Origin: Bacteroides thetaiotaomicron VPI-5482
GTDB taxonomy: Bacteria; Bacteroidota; Bacteroidia; Bacteroidales; Bacteroidaceae
Reading direction: 5' to 3'
Assembly: GCF_000011065.1 (NCBI RefSeq)
Contig: NC_004663.1
Span: 3,968,001 to 4,032,000 of the forward strand
DNA length: 64,000 bases
Below the pieces are notes generated by a model, which ran no database searches, was not told where the DNA came from, and saw nothing but the letters and a program-made list of their open reading frames with translations. A program made the position numbers and the translations under genes. Positions 8,416 through 18,750 of this stretch are shown in pieces. Position 1 is the stretch's first letter; every line of letters begins with the position of its first letter.

Positions 8416-11034
8416 TTATTTGCCTCTGACTATCTTCTTTATATCGTTCAGCTTATTCAACGCCTCAATCGGAGTAAGGTTATTCACATCCAGATTCAGT
8501 ATCTCATCCCGAATCTGGCAAAGGATCGGGTCGTCCAACTGGAAGAAGCTGAGCTGCATACCGCTTCTGTTTTCACTGACTTCCGTCAATGGTTTGCCGG
8601 AAATACCTTGCTGGCGGTTGTCCGATTCCAGTTGCTTCAATATAGTATTTGCACGCTTCACAATACTCTTCGGCATACCTGCCATCTTTGCTACATGAAT
8701 ACCGAAGGAGTGTTCGCTTCCCCCACGCTCCAGCTTACGGAGGAAAATCACTTTATTGTCCACTTCCTTCACAGACACGTTATAGTTCTTGATGCGTTTG
8801 AAGGATTTCTCCATCTCGTTCAGCTCATGGTAATGCGTAGCAAACAGTGTACGGGCTTTCGCTTTCGGATGTTCGTGGATATACTCGACGATTGCCCAGG
8901 CAATGGAAATACCGTCATAGGTAGACGTACCACGTCCCAACTCATCAAATAACACCAGACTTCTGGAAGAGACATTATTCAGAATATCCGCAGCCTCATT
9001 CATTTCCACCATAAAAGTAGATTCGCCCACCGAGATATTATCGCTGGCACCTACACGGGTGAAAATCTTATCCACCAGACCGATATGGGCACTCTCCGCA
9101 GGAACAAACGAACCGATTTGCGCCAACAGCGTAATCAGTGCCGTCTGACGCAAGAGCGCGGACTTACCGGCCATATTGGGACCGGTGATGATGATAATCT
9201 GCTGTGACGCGCTGTCCAGCATCACGTCATTGGCAATATACTTCTCACCAATCGGAAGCTGCTTTTCAATCACAGGGTGACGTCCCTGACGGATATCCAG
9301 TACATCATTGTCCTCAATAACCGGACGGATATAATTATTCTCACGCGCCACATTAGCGAAAGACAACAGACAGTCCAGACGAGCAATCTGATTCGCATTA
9401 ATCTGTATCTGCGGAATAAACTCCGTCAATGCCTGCACCAAATCGGTATATAACTGAGTCTCCAGCACGAGAATCTTATCTTCGGCTCCCAGAATCTTTT
9501 CTTCGTAAACCTTCAGTTCCTGCGTAATATAACGTTCCGCATTGACCAGTGTCTGCTTGCGAATCCATTCCTGCGGAACTTTATCCTTATGTATATTGCG
9601 GACTTCAATATAATAACCGAATACATTATTGTAAGCTACCTTCAGACTCGGAATGCCTGTCTGCTCACTTTCACGCTGCTGTATCTGCAACAGATAGTCT
9701 TTGCCGGAGTATGAAATACGGCGTAATTCGTCCAGTTCCTCATTCACACCATCTTTAATCACGCCCCCTTTGTTGATCAATAAAGGAGGGTCATTATTGA
9801 TTTCTTTGGCAATCCGGTCGCGAATAGAAATACAAAGATTCAGCTGTTCACCTATCCGGTTCAAACTTGCGTTATCCGCTTCAAGACAAGCCTGCTTGAT
9901 CGGTTCAATGGCCTGCAAGGCAACCTTCAACTGTACCACCTCACGTGGCGACACACGTCCTACGGCTACTTTGGAAATGATACGTTCCAAGTCTCCTATC
10001 AGATGCAACTGCTCCTCGATCAGCTCTTTAAAATCCGGCTGGCGGAAGAAGTATTCCACCACATTCAGTCGGTCGTTGATCGGCTTCTCATCCTTCAACG
10101 GGAAAACCATCCAGCGTTTCAGCAGGCGGGCTCCCATCGGACTGATGGTACGGTCGATCACGTTCAGCAAACTGCTGCCGCCGTCATTCATGCTGCCGAT
10201 CAGCTCCAGGCTGCGAACTGTAAACTTATCCAGACGCACATACTTATCCTCCTCGATACGGGCAAGGGAAGTAATGTGACCGATCTGCGTATGCTGTGTC
10301 ATCGTCAGGTATTGCAGGATAGCACCGGAAGCAATGATACCATTCTTCAGGTGCTCCACCCCGAATCCTTTCAGATTCTTTGTCTCAAAGTGTTTCAGTA
10401 GTTTCTCACGGGCAGTGGATTCGGTAAATACCCAGTCGTCCAGTTCGAATGTGAAGAACTTGCTGCCGAAGTTACCTTCAAACATCAGGCGTTTGCCCCG
10501 TTCGAAAAGAATCTCTTTCGGTCCGAAGTTATTCAGCAATTTGTCTACATAGTCAAAGGGACCTTCGGCGGTGAGGAACTCACCGGTAGATATATCAAGA
10601 AAGGCAACTCCACAGGAAGCCTTTCCGAAATGGACGGCAGCCAGGAAGTTATTCTCCTTATAATTCAGAACGTTATCATTGATAGATACACCGGGGGTAA
10701 CCAACTCGGTAATACCTCTTTTCACCAGTTTCTTCGTCAGTTTCGGGTCTTCCAGCTGGTCACAGATAGCTACACGCTTTCCGGCACGAATCAGTTTCGG
10801 AAGATATGTATCAAGCGCATGATGGGGAAATCCTGCCATCTCGATAGTCTTTCCTTTTCCATTGGCGCGTTTTGTCAGTGTGATTCCTAAGATTTCGGAT
10901 GCAACAATGGCATCGGTAGAATATGTTTCATAAAAGTCACCGCAACGAAACAGCATCACTGCATCCGGATGTTTGGCTTTCAAATCCAGAAACTGTTTCA
11001 TCATGGGGGTAAGCACGATTTCTTCCTCGTTCAC
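8416..11034 (-). CDS. mutS: DNA mismatch repair protein MutS
   Basis: MutS recognises mismatches and recruits MutL. The mismatch-reading Phe-x-Glu is in GDFYET near residue 31, in domain I. The Walker A motif is GPNMAGKS near 618-625, and the Walker B/signature region is [14 protein letters not shown] near 692-705. The C-terminal dimerisation and helix-turn-helix segment is present. The 872-residue length is normal. It is transcribed alone from the promoter at 11083-11113. Confidence 0.97.
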   Translation of the reverse strand: MNEEEIVLTPMMKQFLDLKAKHPDAVMLFRCGDFYETYSTDAIVASEILGITLTKRANGKGKTIEMAGFPHHALDTYLPKLIRAGKRVAICDQLEDPKLTKKLVKRGITELVTPGVSINDNVLNYKENNFLAAVHFGKASCGVAFLDISTGEFLTAEGPFDYVDKLLNNFGPKEILFERGKRLMFEGNFGSKFFTFELDDWVFTESTAREKLLKHFETKNLKGFGVEHLKNGIIASGAILQYLTMTQHTQIGHITSLARIEEDKYVRLDKFTVRSLELIGSMNDGGSSLLNVIDRTISPMGARLLKRWMVFPLKDEKPINDRLNVVEYFFRQPDFKELIEEQLHLIGDLERIISKVAVGRVSPREVVQLKVALQAIEPIKQACLEADNASLNRIGEQLNLCISIRDRIAKEINNDPPLLINKGGVIKDGVNEELDELRRISYSGKDYLLQIQQRESEQTGIPSLKVAYNNVFGYYIEVRNIHKDKVPQEWIRKQTLVNAERYITQELKVYEEKILGAEDKILVLETQLYTDLVQALTEFIPQIQINANQIARLDCLLSFANVARENNYIRPVIEDNDVLDIRQGRHPVIEKQLPIGEKYIANDVMLDSASQQIIIITGPNMAGKSALLRQTALITLLAQIGSFVPAESAHIGLVDKIFTRVGASDNISVGESTFMVEMNEAADILNNVSSRSLVLFDELGRGTSTYDGISIAWAIVEYIHEHPKAKARTLFATHYHELNEMEKSFKRIKNYNVSVKEVDNKVIFLRKLERGGSEHSFGIHVAKMAGMPKSIVKRANTILKQLESDNRQQGISGKPLTEVSENRSGMQLSFFQLDDPILCQIRDEILNLDVNNLTPIEALNKLNDIKKIVRGK

Positions 11035-11082
11035 GGTTCGCTCCTTTTCTTTTTTGTTGAGTGAATAATGAGATTAACCTTG

Positions 11083-11113
11083 CAAAGATAACAGTTTTCC
11101 GGCAGAGAATCAA
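11083..11113 (-). promoter_or_regulatory. Promoter of mutS
   Basis: On the minus strand TTG (11113-11111) is followed after 20 bases by TATCTTTG (11090-11083), close to the Bacteroides consensus. The leader is about 45 bases. Confidence 0.7.
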
Positions 11114-11238
11114 CGGAATTTCCCGTTTCAATTTTCACAATTAGTGTTGCATCCTTTTAAAAAAGAAGGGTATATTTCTTAACAAGTAAAGGAAAACTAT
11201 TAAAACGTGTTATAAAACATACTATTTTACTTGGATAA

Positions 11239-11269
11239 TTTGCTAATTTCCCAATAGTCCGTATCTTTG
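11239..11269 (+). promoter_or_regulatory. Consensus Bacteroides promoter of a small RNA
   Basis: TTTG at 11239-11242, exactly 19 bases of spacing, then TATCTTTG at 11262-11269. This is a perfect match to TTTG-N19-TAnnTTTG, yet no protein gene follows on this strand. Confidence 0.85.
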
Positions 11270-11274
11270 CAATG

Positions 11275-11337
11275 TGTTTTTCATAGTATTAGATTTAAGG
11301 TTAACAAAGGTTGGGTCAAGGCGTTGACCCTTTTTTT
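11275..11337 (+). ncRNA. Small RNA of about 63 nt, possibly of the Bacteroides FopS family
   Basis: A perfect promoter is followed about 40 bases later by a terminator hairpin. Stem GGGTCAA (11313-11319) pairs with TTGACCC (11324-11330), followed by seven T. The body has no open frame. From memory, its 5' segment (TTTTTCATAGTATTAG onward) is a sequence that recurs in many Bacteroides intergenic regions and resembles the described family of paralogous small RNAs (FopS); this naming is not verified. It lies between two minus-strand genes, mutS and the AraC gene, and is transcribed away from mutS. Confidence 0.65.
11313..11337 (+). terminator. Intrinsic terminator of the small RNA
   Basis: A 7-bp GC-rich stem with a four-base loop and seven T. 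It ends 41 bases before the 3' end of the convergent AraC gene. Confidence 0.85.
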
Positions 11338-11377
11338 ATGTCCATACGTCCCGTTTGCCTCTTTCTTTCATTCATTT

Positions 11378-12247
11378 CTATTCAGCCAGCATCATCCTTT
11401 TATAGTAAGACGGAGTGAATCCGGTATGCTTCTTGAACGACTTATTAAAATGAGAAATCGTATCAAATCCGCACTCCACACTGATCTGCGAAATATTCAT
11501 ATCGCCCATGAGCAAGAGTTTACACGCATATCCTATCCGCATCTCCAATATGTAATTCTTGAATGATTTCCCCGTTTTGCTCTTGAAGAAGCGGCAGAAT
11601 GCAGCAGGATTCATAGCTGCCAGAGAAGATATTTCATTCAGGTCAATCTGCCGTGTATAGTTCTTATTCAGGTAAACTATGATTTTGTCTATTCTCGATC
11701 CGTCGTAGATAATATCATTTTCAAAATCGGAAGTCGATAGCACAGACCGTGAAGCGACGTTTGCCATTTCTTTCAGAAGTTGCAGGAAAGAAGTAATCTG
11801 ATCGACTCCTGTCTCCACCGGAATCGATTCAAGCAAATCAACCAGCCGCGGGGAGCATCCTGCGGGAAAGTAAATCCCCCGTTGCGCCTCTTCAAGCAGG
11901 TTCTTTATCTTCATAAAATGGGGATAATAATTGAAAGCGTGGTGCATGAAGTCCTTTTCAAACTGAATGATGGTCCCTGTTGTCCGAAGCGTACTGCCTT
12001 CTTGCCGATACACCTCATCGCTCTTCATATAATGAGGCAAATCGGAGCCTAGCAGAAGAATATCACCATCAGCGTATTTCTCCGCGTTATTTCCTACAAA
12101 ACGCATTCCTGTGCCCTCCTTGACATAGATAATCTCATACTCCGTATGAAAATGCCACGGGTAAGTAAAATAAGGATAATCATAAAAACGAGCTTTCAGA
12201 GGAGATGACTTCGATATAGGAAGCTGCTCATTCATCATTTTTCTCAT
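11378..12247 (-). CDS. AraC-family transcriptional regulator with N-terminal cupin
   Basis: The N-terminal 150 residues look like a cupin sensor, with the segment HFHTEYEIIYVKEG near 33-46. The C-terminal 100 residues carry two helix-turn-helix units (LNEISSLAAMNPAAFCRFFKSKTG, and ISQISVECGFDTISHFNKSFKKHTGFTP). The protein is 289 residues, typical of small-molecule-responsive AraC regulators. It lies 24 bases after the EamA gene on the same strand, so it probably regulates that transporter. A second ATG four codons in (MNEQLP) is an equally possible start. The ligand is unknown. Confidence 0.88.
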   Translation of the reverse strand: MRKMMNEQLPISKSSPLKARFYDYPYFTYPWHFHTEYEIIYVKEGTGMRFVGNNAEKYADGDILLLGSDLPHYMKSDEVYRQEGSTLRTTGTIIQFEKDFMHHAFNYYPHFMKIKNLLEEAQRGIYFPAGCSPRLVDLLESIPVETGVDQITSFLQLLKEMANVASRSVLSTSDFENDIIYDGSRIDKIIVYLNKNYTRQIDLNEISSLAAMNPAAFCRFFKSKTGKSFKNYILEMRIGYACKLLLMGDMNISQISVECGFDTISHFNKSFKKHTGFTPSYYKRMMLAE

Positions 12248-12271
12248 AATCTACTCTATTTCTTATCTACT

Positions 12272-13147
12272 CTATTTCTTTTCAGCCCAATATACCCCGC
12301 AGACAATACAAGCTGCGCCGCCTAAAGCGACTAACGTAATCTTCTCATCCAGAATAAGGAACGATGCAATCATCGTGACCAGAGGATTGAGATAAATATA
12401 ATTGGATGCCCGTACCGTTCCCAACTGTTTTAACACCACATTCCAGAGTACATAGCAGATCAGCGAAGCCAATACGGCCAGAAACAGAAGGTTGAACAGA
12501 ACGGCAGGTTGAAGAAGTACAGCGGTATCGGGATGCAGGGGATGCAGGAGGAAGGCAGGCAGAATCGTCAGTACTCCGTAAAAGAAAATCTTGCGGGTGA
12601 TAAATATGGTAGGATAACGCCCGGCCATCTTTTTAATAATCAGACTATAGAATGCCCATGATAATGCGGCAAGCAAAGTCAGCAGATCGCCTATCGGAGA
12701 TATTTTGAGCACAAAACTGCCGTTAAAGACAATTAGCCCTACCCCCATCAATGCCAGCAGGGAACCGTATATCAGTCCTTTCGATGCCTTTTCACTTTTA
12801 TAGAAAAGCAGGGAAAGGATAGTAGTCAGCAAGGGAGCCGTGCAGATGATAAACGATACATTCGACGCCTGGGTGATGCCTAAAGCGGTATTCTCTGTAA
12901 AGAAATAAAGGGAGCCACCGAATATACCGCCTGCTACCAGCCACAGTTCATCTTGCCAGTTATTGGTGAACAGACGTTTGGGAGAAATTACCCAGATGCC
13001 AAGGTATGCAATCAGAAAACGGTAAAAGAAGATTTCCTGAGGTGTCAGCCCGTGGTTTATCAATACTTTAGTCGAAATGAATGTCAGTCCCCAGATAGCT
13101 ACTGTTAGTATGGCAATCAGATGATAGTACCCATGCTTTAGTTCCAT
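12272..13147 (-). CDS. EamA/DMT-family transporter
   Basis: The 291-residue protein has ten hydrophobic segments in two similar halves, as in drug/metabolite exporters (EamA repeats). Typical motifs are the early AIWGLTFISTKVL and the second-half ALSWAFYSLIIKK. It is an inner-membrane permease, probably exporting a small metabolite or amino acid. A -7 box (TATCTTTG, minus strand, 13177-13170) lies 22 bases upstream. It is followed by the AraC regulator in the same operon. The substrate cannot be inferred. Confidence 0.88.
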   Translation of the reverse strand: MELKHGYYHLIAILTVAIWGLTFISTKVLINHGLTPQEIFFYRFLIAYLGIWVISPKRLFTNNWQDELWLVAGGIFGGSLYFFTENTALGITQASNVSFIICTAPLLTTILSLLFYKSEKASKGLIYGSLLALMGVGLIVFNGSFVLKISPIGDLLTLLAALSWAFYSLIIKKMAGRYPTIFITRKIFFYGVLTILPAFLLHPLHPDTAVLLQPAVLFNLLFLAVLASLICYVLWNVVLKQLGTVRASNYIYLNPLVTMIASFLILDEKITLVALGGAACIVCGVYWAEKK

Positions 13148-13169
13148 AATTATGGTTTTAATGAGAATG

Positions 13170-13177
13170 CAAAGATA
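13170..13177 (-). promoter_or_regulatory. -7 box of the EamA-AraC operon
   Basis: Minus-strand TATCTTTG matches the consensus. No TTTG is found at the usual -33 distance, suggesting dependence on an activator such as the adjacent AraC protein. Confidence 0.5.
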
Positions 13178-13330
13178 CAGGGATTCATGGATATACCCAC
13201 TGACTTTGATAGATATATTTTCAACAAAATTTCGCCGAAAGAGAACCGGTTATACATCCGGATATAACAAGAAAGCGAATATCCGGATGTCTGATAAAAT
13301 AGCTGTATCTATTCAGGTAATCGTCTGCTT

Positions 13331-14770
13331 TTACCAGTTATCCGTCCGGAAGGGTGCCGCGGGGATGCCATGAATACTGAAAATACTTGCTTCCACATAA
13401 TTCTTATACGCATACCGCACGGCAACGGGATGAGAGACTTTGTCACTCGAAACCGCCAGTCGGGCAGTCGTGGTTTCTATTTCGGCAAAAGCCGGATAGA
13501 ATACTTTATCCTCGCCCGCAATCTCAAATCCTTTAAGAGATGTCCACATCGGACTTAGGCCGCGTTGGGCATTGTAGAAGTTTATATAGATTTTATTCTC
13601 CTGTATCTCCATCGATTTATAAACAGGGGGAGCGTATCCGAATCCTTTCATGCCGTAGGTCTGCGCCAATGCCCAATACGCCAGTCGGTTCCCTACCGTC
13701 TCCTTGTCTACGGGATGGATGAAAACAGGGTGGCCGACATCCATCGTCGTAACCATGCCGCTATTTGGTATATCCTTCATATTCTGCAACTGGACCTCAC
13801 GCAGGCGGGCAGCCGATGTACCGTCGGCTCCTTCGTAATCGAAAGGCGCTATCTGCACAAAGTAGAAAGGAAGTTCGCCCCTGCCCCATTTCGCACGCAA
13901 GTCAGCCACAAAGGCAGGCATAAGGCTCTGGTAAAGATCGGCATTGTCACGGTTGCTTTCGCCCTGATACCACAAGAAGCCTCTCACTGCAAAATTAGTC
14001 AAAGGAGCTATCTTGCCATTGTAGAGTACACACGGAGTGGCGGTAGGATTCTTCACTTCAGCATCGTTATCGAGGATGGAAAGATCAATGCTACTAAAAG
14101 GCTTTATGGATTCTCTGCTCATCCATGCCTCTATTTTTGATCCTCCCCACGTAGAAACGACGATGCCGACCGGAACTTCCAGCACTTCCTGTATATAACG
14201 CGCAAAATAATAAGACACGGCGCTGATATGGGAAACGTTTACCGGCGTATTTTCCAGCCATTCGCCCTGGCAGTCCTCCACAGGCGTTTTACTAAACTGG
14301 CGTACCCATCTCCCATCCTTTGAATCTGTAGTATACATTCGGATAGGCGTGGATGGTTTGGCTTTGGCAATAATGTCGTTCGTCCCTCTGACCGGTTGCC
14401 GGTCGAAACCGCCCATCGGCATCTCCATATTCGATTGTCCCGAACAGAACCAGACTTCACCGATCAGTACATTCTGCAACGTCAGTAATTCGCCGTCATT
14501 GAAGATGATCTTGTAAGGGCCTCCCGCAACAGGGGTAGATACTGTTAACGACCAGCCTCCCTTGCCATCCGATGAGGATTTATATGTCTGCCCGTTCCAC
14601 GAAGTCTTCACCGTTACAGTAGCATTGGGACGGGCTTTTCCCCATAGTTTGACTTCTGCTTGCTGCTGTAATACCATATTATCTCCGAGTATGGAAGGTA
14701 ATGTCACTTTAGCCTCACTTTTCATTGAAAAAGCAAGAGCTAAGAATAAAAAGCTGATAAGATATTTCAT
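13331..14770 (-). CDS. Sialate O-acetylesterase-like SGNH esterase
   Basis: This is a 479-residue exported carbohydrate esterase with a cleavable signal peptide (to about residue 20, FSMKSEA). The SGNH nucleophile is in FCSGQSNMEMPMGG near residues 107-120. The second block is STWGGSKIEAW, the third FLWYQGESN, and a late DVGHPVFIHP supplies the His. The family removes acetyl groups from sialic acid or from acetylated polysaccharides. No sialidase or sialic-acid gene is nearby, so the substrate is open. A promoter and a 53-codon signal-peptide frame lie just upstream. Confidence 0.85.
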   Translation of the reverse strand: MKYLISFLFLALAFSMKSEAKVTLPSILGDNMVLQQQAEVKLWGKARPNATVTVKTSWNGQTYKSSSDGKGGWSLTVSTPVAGGPYKIIFNDGELLTLQNVLIGEVWFCSGQSNMEMPMGGFDRQPVRGTNDIIAKAKPSTPIRMYTTDSKDGRWVRQFSKTPVEDCQGEWLENTPVNVSHISAVSYYFARYIQEVLEVPVGIVVSTWGGSKIEAWMSRESIKPFSSIDLSILDNDAEVKNPTATPCVLYNGKIAPLTNFAVRGFLWYQGESNRDNADLYQSLMPAFVADLRAKWGRGELPFYFVQIAPFDYEGADGTSAARLREVQLQNMKDIPNSGMVTTMDVGHPVFIHPVDKETVGNRLAYWALAQTYGMKGFGYAPPVYKSMEIQENKIYINFYNAQRGLSPMWTSLKGFEIAGEDKVFYPAFAEIETTTARLAVSSDKVSHPVAVRYAYKNYVEASIFSIHGIPAAPFRTDNW

Positions 14771-14793
14771 ATATATTCAATTTATTTATTCGG

Positions 14794-14955
14794 TTAGTTA
14801 CAACAGGATTGACCAATCTTCGGAATATATCCTACCGGAAGAGGTAGTCGGAATGAGATAAGCTTTAGCTTGTTATTCCAATAGTCTCTGCTTTTTTGCG
14901 CTTCAGCAAAGAAGGATGTAAGAAGCATTGTTAATAGTACCAGCAACTTTTTCAT
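14794..14955 (-). CDS. 53-residue ORF with signal peptide; small secreted peptide or gene remnant
   Basis: The frame begins MKKLLVLLTMLLTSFFAEA, a clear Sec signal peptide with AEA cleavage, and then has only about 34 more residues ending in QSCCN. A -7 box, TACATTTG (minus strand, 14989-14982), lies 27 bases before the ATG, and the sialate esterase-like gene starts 24 bases after the stop, so this would be the first frame of that transcript. No family is recognised. It may be a real short exported peptide or the 5' remnant of a deleted gene. Confidence 0.45.
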   Translation of the reverse strand: MKKLLVLLTMLLTSFFAEAQKSRDYWNNKLKLISFRLPLPVGYIPKIGQSCCN

Positions 14956-14981
14956 TTATTAGAATTTTATGATAACTGGCA

Positions 14982-14989
14982 CAAATGTA
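14982..14989 (-). promoter_or_regulatory. -7 box of the small ORF-esterase transcript
   Basis: Minus-strand TACATTTG fits TAnnTTTG. A -33 element at normal spacing is not evident. Confidence 0.45.
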
Positions 14990-15563
14990 AGTCCCGCTAG
15001 TTAATTTAGTAATTAATTTGCAATTAATTCGAGGAGAAAATAAAGGATATAGGTTGGAAAAAATACTTTTTAGTCGGTATCCAGGCTAGTTTAACGTTTA
15101 TTTAAAGGCTTTTTCAGCTAACACTCTAAAAAGATTATCCCGACAGGACTTCAACTATAACCAGTATACACTCACATTTTATCCATATTCTTTGTATTAT
15201 AAACGATCAAACAATCCTCCCCAAATATACTCACATTAATACGTATATAATAATACCAAATGAAAGAAACATATTATCCAAAAGTCTAACGAAAAAGAGA
15301 GTCTTACAGATAGAAGCGCCCGTTTGTAAACAAATCACCACTATCAAAACAGTCCTATTAATATATCATATTTTTACCACATAAAGAAAGGAAGAGAACT
15401 TTACTCAAAAAAAGTTTTCTCCCTTTCTTACACTACACCCCCGGAATCGAATAAACTCCTTCATCGTTTTTAATAAATAACGAGAGAGTTTATTATAAAC
15501 GGTCCCCAAGTTTATTATAAACTATTTTTAGGCGTTTCCAGCAGCCTCAATGGAATTATTATA
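14990..15563. other. AT-rich gene-free interval with twin palindromes
   Basis: No gene is seen. The 13-base palindrome GTTTATTATAAAC occurs at 15488-15500 and again at 15510-15522, start-to-start 22 bases or two helical turns. A partial copy, TATTATAAAC, occurs near 15195. This spacing is typical of paired operator sites, but no promoter is obvious beside them. Confidence 0.5.
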
Positions 15564-15564
15564 A

Positions 15565-15600
15565 CAAAAATGGGCAAGAACCTTCGCAGTTTCTTGCCCA
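15565..15600 (-). terminator. Intrinsic terminator, minus strand
   Basis: A 10-bp stem TGGGCAAGAA / TTCTTGCCCA with a 10-base loop is followed by five T on the minus strand (15570-15566). Confidence 0.7.
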
Positions 15601-15691
15601 TTCGTTATCCTGGCTATGCAATTCTGCACATCCACCTATTGAACTTATGTTATAATTTTTATATATCCTATCATTACTATTCCGTTTTATA
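15565..15691 (-). ncRNA. Candidate minus-strand small RNA of about 125 nt
   Basis: A promoter (TTG, 20 bases, TATATTTG at 15728-15698 on the minus strand) is followed about 100 bases later by a terminator. The stem TGGGCAAGAA / TTCTTGCCCA (15571-15600) is followed on the minus strand by TTTTTG. The intervening RNA holds no good start-stop pair; an overlapping 67-codon frame begins upstream of the promoter and runs through the terminator, so it is unlikely to be translated. Transcription is divergent from leuS. Confidence 0.5.
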
Positions 15692-15697
15692 TTCCTC

Positions 15698-15728
15698 CAA
15701 ATATACGAAATAAAAACAAGAAAGTCAA
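15698..15728 (-). promoter_or_regulatory. Promoter of the candidate minus-strand small RNA
   Basis: Minus-strand TTG at 15728-15726, 20-base spacing, TATATTTG at 15705-15698. Confidence 0.55.
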
Positions 15729-15853
15729 TAGCCGGACGGTATTTGCCGTGATATTTCTTCATTTATCAGGTATTACCTTGTTATTCGGGCAATACCTTAT
15801 TATAAAAGAAAGGTTTTTTTCACTCACTACGTGGTTATCTGAAAATAAACACG

Positions 15854-15861
15854 TAAATTTG
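15854..15861 (+). promoter_or_regulatory. -7 box of leuS
   Basis: TAAATTTG matches TAnnTTTG and lies 54 bases before the leuS ATG. No good -33 element is seen. Confidence 0.5.
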
Positions 15862-15915
15862 CTGGCTCAAATTGAAATAACAGTATAAATCACTATAAAT
15901 AAAAACTTTATCACT

Positions 15916-18750
15916 ATGGAGTACAATTTCAGGGAGATTGAAAAGAAGTGGCAGCAAAGGTGGGTGGAAGAGAAAACCTACCAGGTTACGGAAGACGAAT
16001 CGAAGCAGAAATTCTATGTATTGAATATGTTCCCTTACCCGTCAGGGGCCGGACTGCATGTAGGGCATCCGCTGGGATACATCGCTTCGGATATTTACGC
16101 CCGTTACAAACGACTGCGTGGCTTCAATGTACTCAATCCGATGGGATATGACGCATATGGTTTGCCAGCGGAACAATACGCTATTCAGACCGGACAGCAT
16201 CCCGCAATCACTACTAAAGCTAATATCGACCGCTATCGCGAGCAACTCGACAAAATAGGCTTCTCTTTCGACTGGAGCCGCGAAATCCGTACGTGCGAAC
16301 CCGAATATTATCACTGGACCCAATGGGCTTTCCAAAAGATGTTCAACAGCTACTACTGCAACGACGAACAGCAGGCACGCCCTATCCAGGAACTGATCGA
16401 TGCATTCGCAATCTACGGAAACGAAGGACTCAACGCTGCCTGCAGCGAAGAACTCAGCTTTACCGCCAAAGAATGGAAAGCCAAAAGCGAAAAGGAACAG
16501 CAGGAAATCCTGATGAACTACCGCATCGCCTACCTCGGCGAAACGATGGTGAACTGGTGCCAGGCACTGGGAACCGTATTGGCAAATGACGAAGTCATAG
16601 ACGGCGTCAGCGAACGCGGCGGCTTCCCCGTAGTCCAGAAGAAGATGCGCCAGTGGTGTCTGCGTGTATCCGCTTATGCTCAGCGTCTGCTCGACGGACT
16701 GGATACCATCGACTGGACCGAATCACTGAAAGAAACTCAAAAGAACTGGATCGGACGCTCCGAAGGTGCCGAAGTACAGTTCAAGGTAAAAGACAGCGAT
16801 CTCGAATTTACCATCTTTACTACCCGTGCAGATACCATGTTCGGTGTGACCTTCATGGTTCTGGCTCCGGAAAGTGATCTGGTAGCCCAGCTGACCACTC
16901 CCGCCCAGAAAGCAGAAGTAGACGCCTACCTTGACCGCACCAAGAAACGTACGGAACGCGAACGCATCGCCGACCGCAGCGTGACCGGTGTATTCAGCGG
17001 TTCGTATGCTATCAATCCGTTTACAGGTGAAGCAGTGCCCATCTGGATCAGCGATTACGTATTGGCAGGATACGGAACAGGAGCCATCATGGCCGTACCC
17101 GCCCACGATAGCCGCGACTATGCTTTCGCCAAGCATTTCGGACTCGAAATCCGCCCGTTGGTAGAAGGTTGTGACGTAAGCGAAGAAAGCTTCGATGCCA
17201 AGGAAGGTATCGTCTGCAACTCTCCGCGTCCGGATGTAACTCCGTACTGTGATCTGTCTCTGAACGGACTGACCATCAAGGAAGCCATTGAAAAGACCAA
17301 GCAATATGTGAAAGAACATAATCTGGGACGTGTGAAAGTGAACTACCGTCTTCGCGACGCCATTTTCTCACGCCAGCGCTACTGGGGGGAACCGTTCCCT
17401 GTGTACTACAAAGACGGAATGCCGTACATGATCGACGAAGACTGTCTGCCGCTGGAACTTCCGGAAGTAGACAAGTTCCTCCCCACCGAAACAGGCGAAC
17501 CTCCATTGGGACACGCCAAGGAATGGGCGTGGGACACGGTAAACAAGTGCACGGTAGAAAACGAAAAGATCGACAACGTTACCATCTTCCCGCTGGAACT
17601 GAACACCATGCCGGGATTCGCCGGTTCTTCCGCATACTATCTGCGCTACATGGACCCGCACAACAACAAAGCATTGGTGGACCCGAAAGTGGACGAATAC
17701 TGGAAAAACGTAGACCTTTATGTAGGAGGAACGGAACACGCTACCGGACACTTGATCTACTCCCGTTTCTGGAATAAGTTCCTGCACGATGTAGGTGCAT
17801 CGGTAGTAGAAGAACCGTTCCAGAAGTTAGTAAACCAAGGCATGATTCAAGGCCGCAGCAACTTTGTATATCGCATCAAAGATACTCACACCTTCGTTTC
17901 ACTGAACCTGAAAGACCAATACGAAGTGACTCCACTTCATGTGGATGTAAACATCGTATCCAATGATATCCTCGACCTGGAAGCATTCAAGGCATGGCGT
18001 CCCGAATATGCGGAAGCAGAGTTTATCCTCGAAGACGGAAAATACATCTGCGGATGGGCGGTTGAGAAGATGAGTAAATCAATGTTCAACGTAGTCAATC
18101 CGGATATGATTGTGGACAAATACGGTGCAGACACCCTTCGTATGTACGAAATGTTCCTCGGTCCGGTTGAGCAGTCCAAGCCTTGGGATACGAACGGTAT
18201 TGACGGTGTACACCGCTTTATCCGTAAGTTCTGGTCATTGTTTTACAGCCGTACCGACGAATATCTGGTGAAAGACGAGCCTGCAACGAAGGAAGAGTTG
18301 AAGAGCCTGCACAAACTGATCAAGAAAGTAACGGGAGATATCGAACAGTTCTCTTACAATACGTCTGTCAGCGCATTCATGATCTGTGTCAACGAACTTT
18401 CCAACTTGAAATGCAACAAGAAAGAGATACTGGAACAGCTCGTTATCACCCTCGCTCCTTTCGCTCCGCACGTTTGCGAAGAACTGTGGGATACACTGGG
18501 ACACGAAACTTCCGTATGTGACGCCGCATGGCCCGCATACAACGAAGAATATCTGAAAGAAGATACGATCAACTATACCATCTCCTTCAACGGAAAAGCA
18601 CGCTTCAACATGGAGTTTGACGCTGATGCCGCTTCGGATGCCATCCAGGCTGCCGTATTAGCCGACGAACGTTCGCAGAAGTGGATCGAAGGCAAAACAC
18701 CGAAGAAGATCATCGTGGTGCCGAAGAAGATTGTAAATGTGGTAGTTTAA
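15916..18750 (+). CDS. leuS: Leucine--tRNA ligase
   Basis: This class I synthetase charges tRNA-Leu. The HIGH-type motif is HVGH in [15 protein letters not shown] near residues 40-54. The CP1 editing domain shows [13 protein letters not shown] near 297 and [14 protein letters not shown] near 388, the threonine-rich and Asp regions used for proofreading. The KMSKS loop is intact (EKMSKSMFN near 717-725). The 944 residues include extra sequence around 150-185, probably a lineage insertion. The gene is monocistronic, followed by a repeat-rich spacer. Confidence 0.97.
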   Translation: MEYNFREIEKKWQQRWVEEKTYQVTEDESKQKFYVLNMFPYPSGAGLHVGHPLGYIASDIYARYKRLRGFNVLNPMGYDAYGLPAEQYAIQTGQHPAITTKANIDRYREQLDKIGFSFDWSREIRTCEPEYYHWTQWAFQKMFNSYYCNDEQQARPIQELIDAFAIYGNEGLNAACSEELSFTAKEWKAKSEKEQQEILMNYRIAYLGETMVNWCQALGTVLANDEVIDGVSERGGFPVVQKKMRQWCLRVSAYAQRLLDGLDTIDWTESLKETQKNWIGRSEGAEVQFKVKDSDLEFTIFTTRADTMFGVTFMVLAPESDLVAQLTTPAQKAEVDAYLDRTKKRTERERIADRSVTGVFSGSYAINPFTGEAVPIWISDYVLAGYGTGAIMAVPAHDSRDYAFAKHFGLEIRPLVEGCDVSEESFDAKEGIVCNSPRPDVTPYCDLSLNGLTIKEAIEKTKQYVKEHNLGRVKVNYRLRDAIFSRQRYWGEPFPVYYKDGMPYMIDEDCLPLELPEVDKFLPTETGEPPLGHAKEWAWDTVNKCTVENEKIDNVTIFPLELNTMPGFAGSSAYYLRYMDPHNNKALVDPKVDEYWKNVDLYVGGTEHATGHLIYSRFWNKFLHDVGASVVEEPFQKLVNQGMIQGRSNFVYRIKDTHTFVSLNLKDQYEVTPLHVDVNIVSNDILDLEAFKAWRPEYAEAEFILEDGKYICGWAVEKMSKSMFNVVNPDMIVDKYGADTLRMYEMFLGPVEQSKPWDTNGIDGVHRFIRKFWSLFYSRTDEYLVKDEPATKEELKSLHKLIKKVTGDIEQFSYNTSVSAFMICVNELSNLKCNKKEILEQLVITLAPFAPHVCEELWDTLGHETSVCDAAWPAYNEEYLKEDTINYTISFNGKARFNMEFDADAASDAIQAAVLADERSQKWIEGKTPKKIIVVPKKIVNVVV

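Noticed and set aside
15559..15762. 67-codon minus-strand frame before leuS
   Set aside because: Its start lies upstream of the predicted promoter and it reads through the terminator stem; a small RNA fits better.
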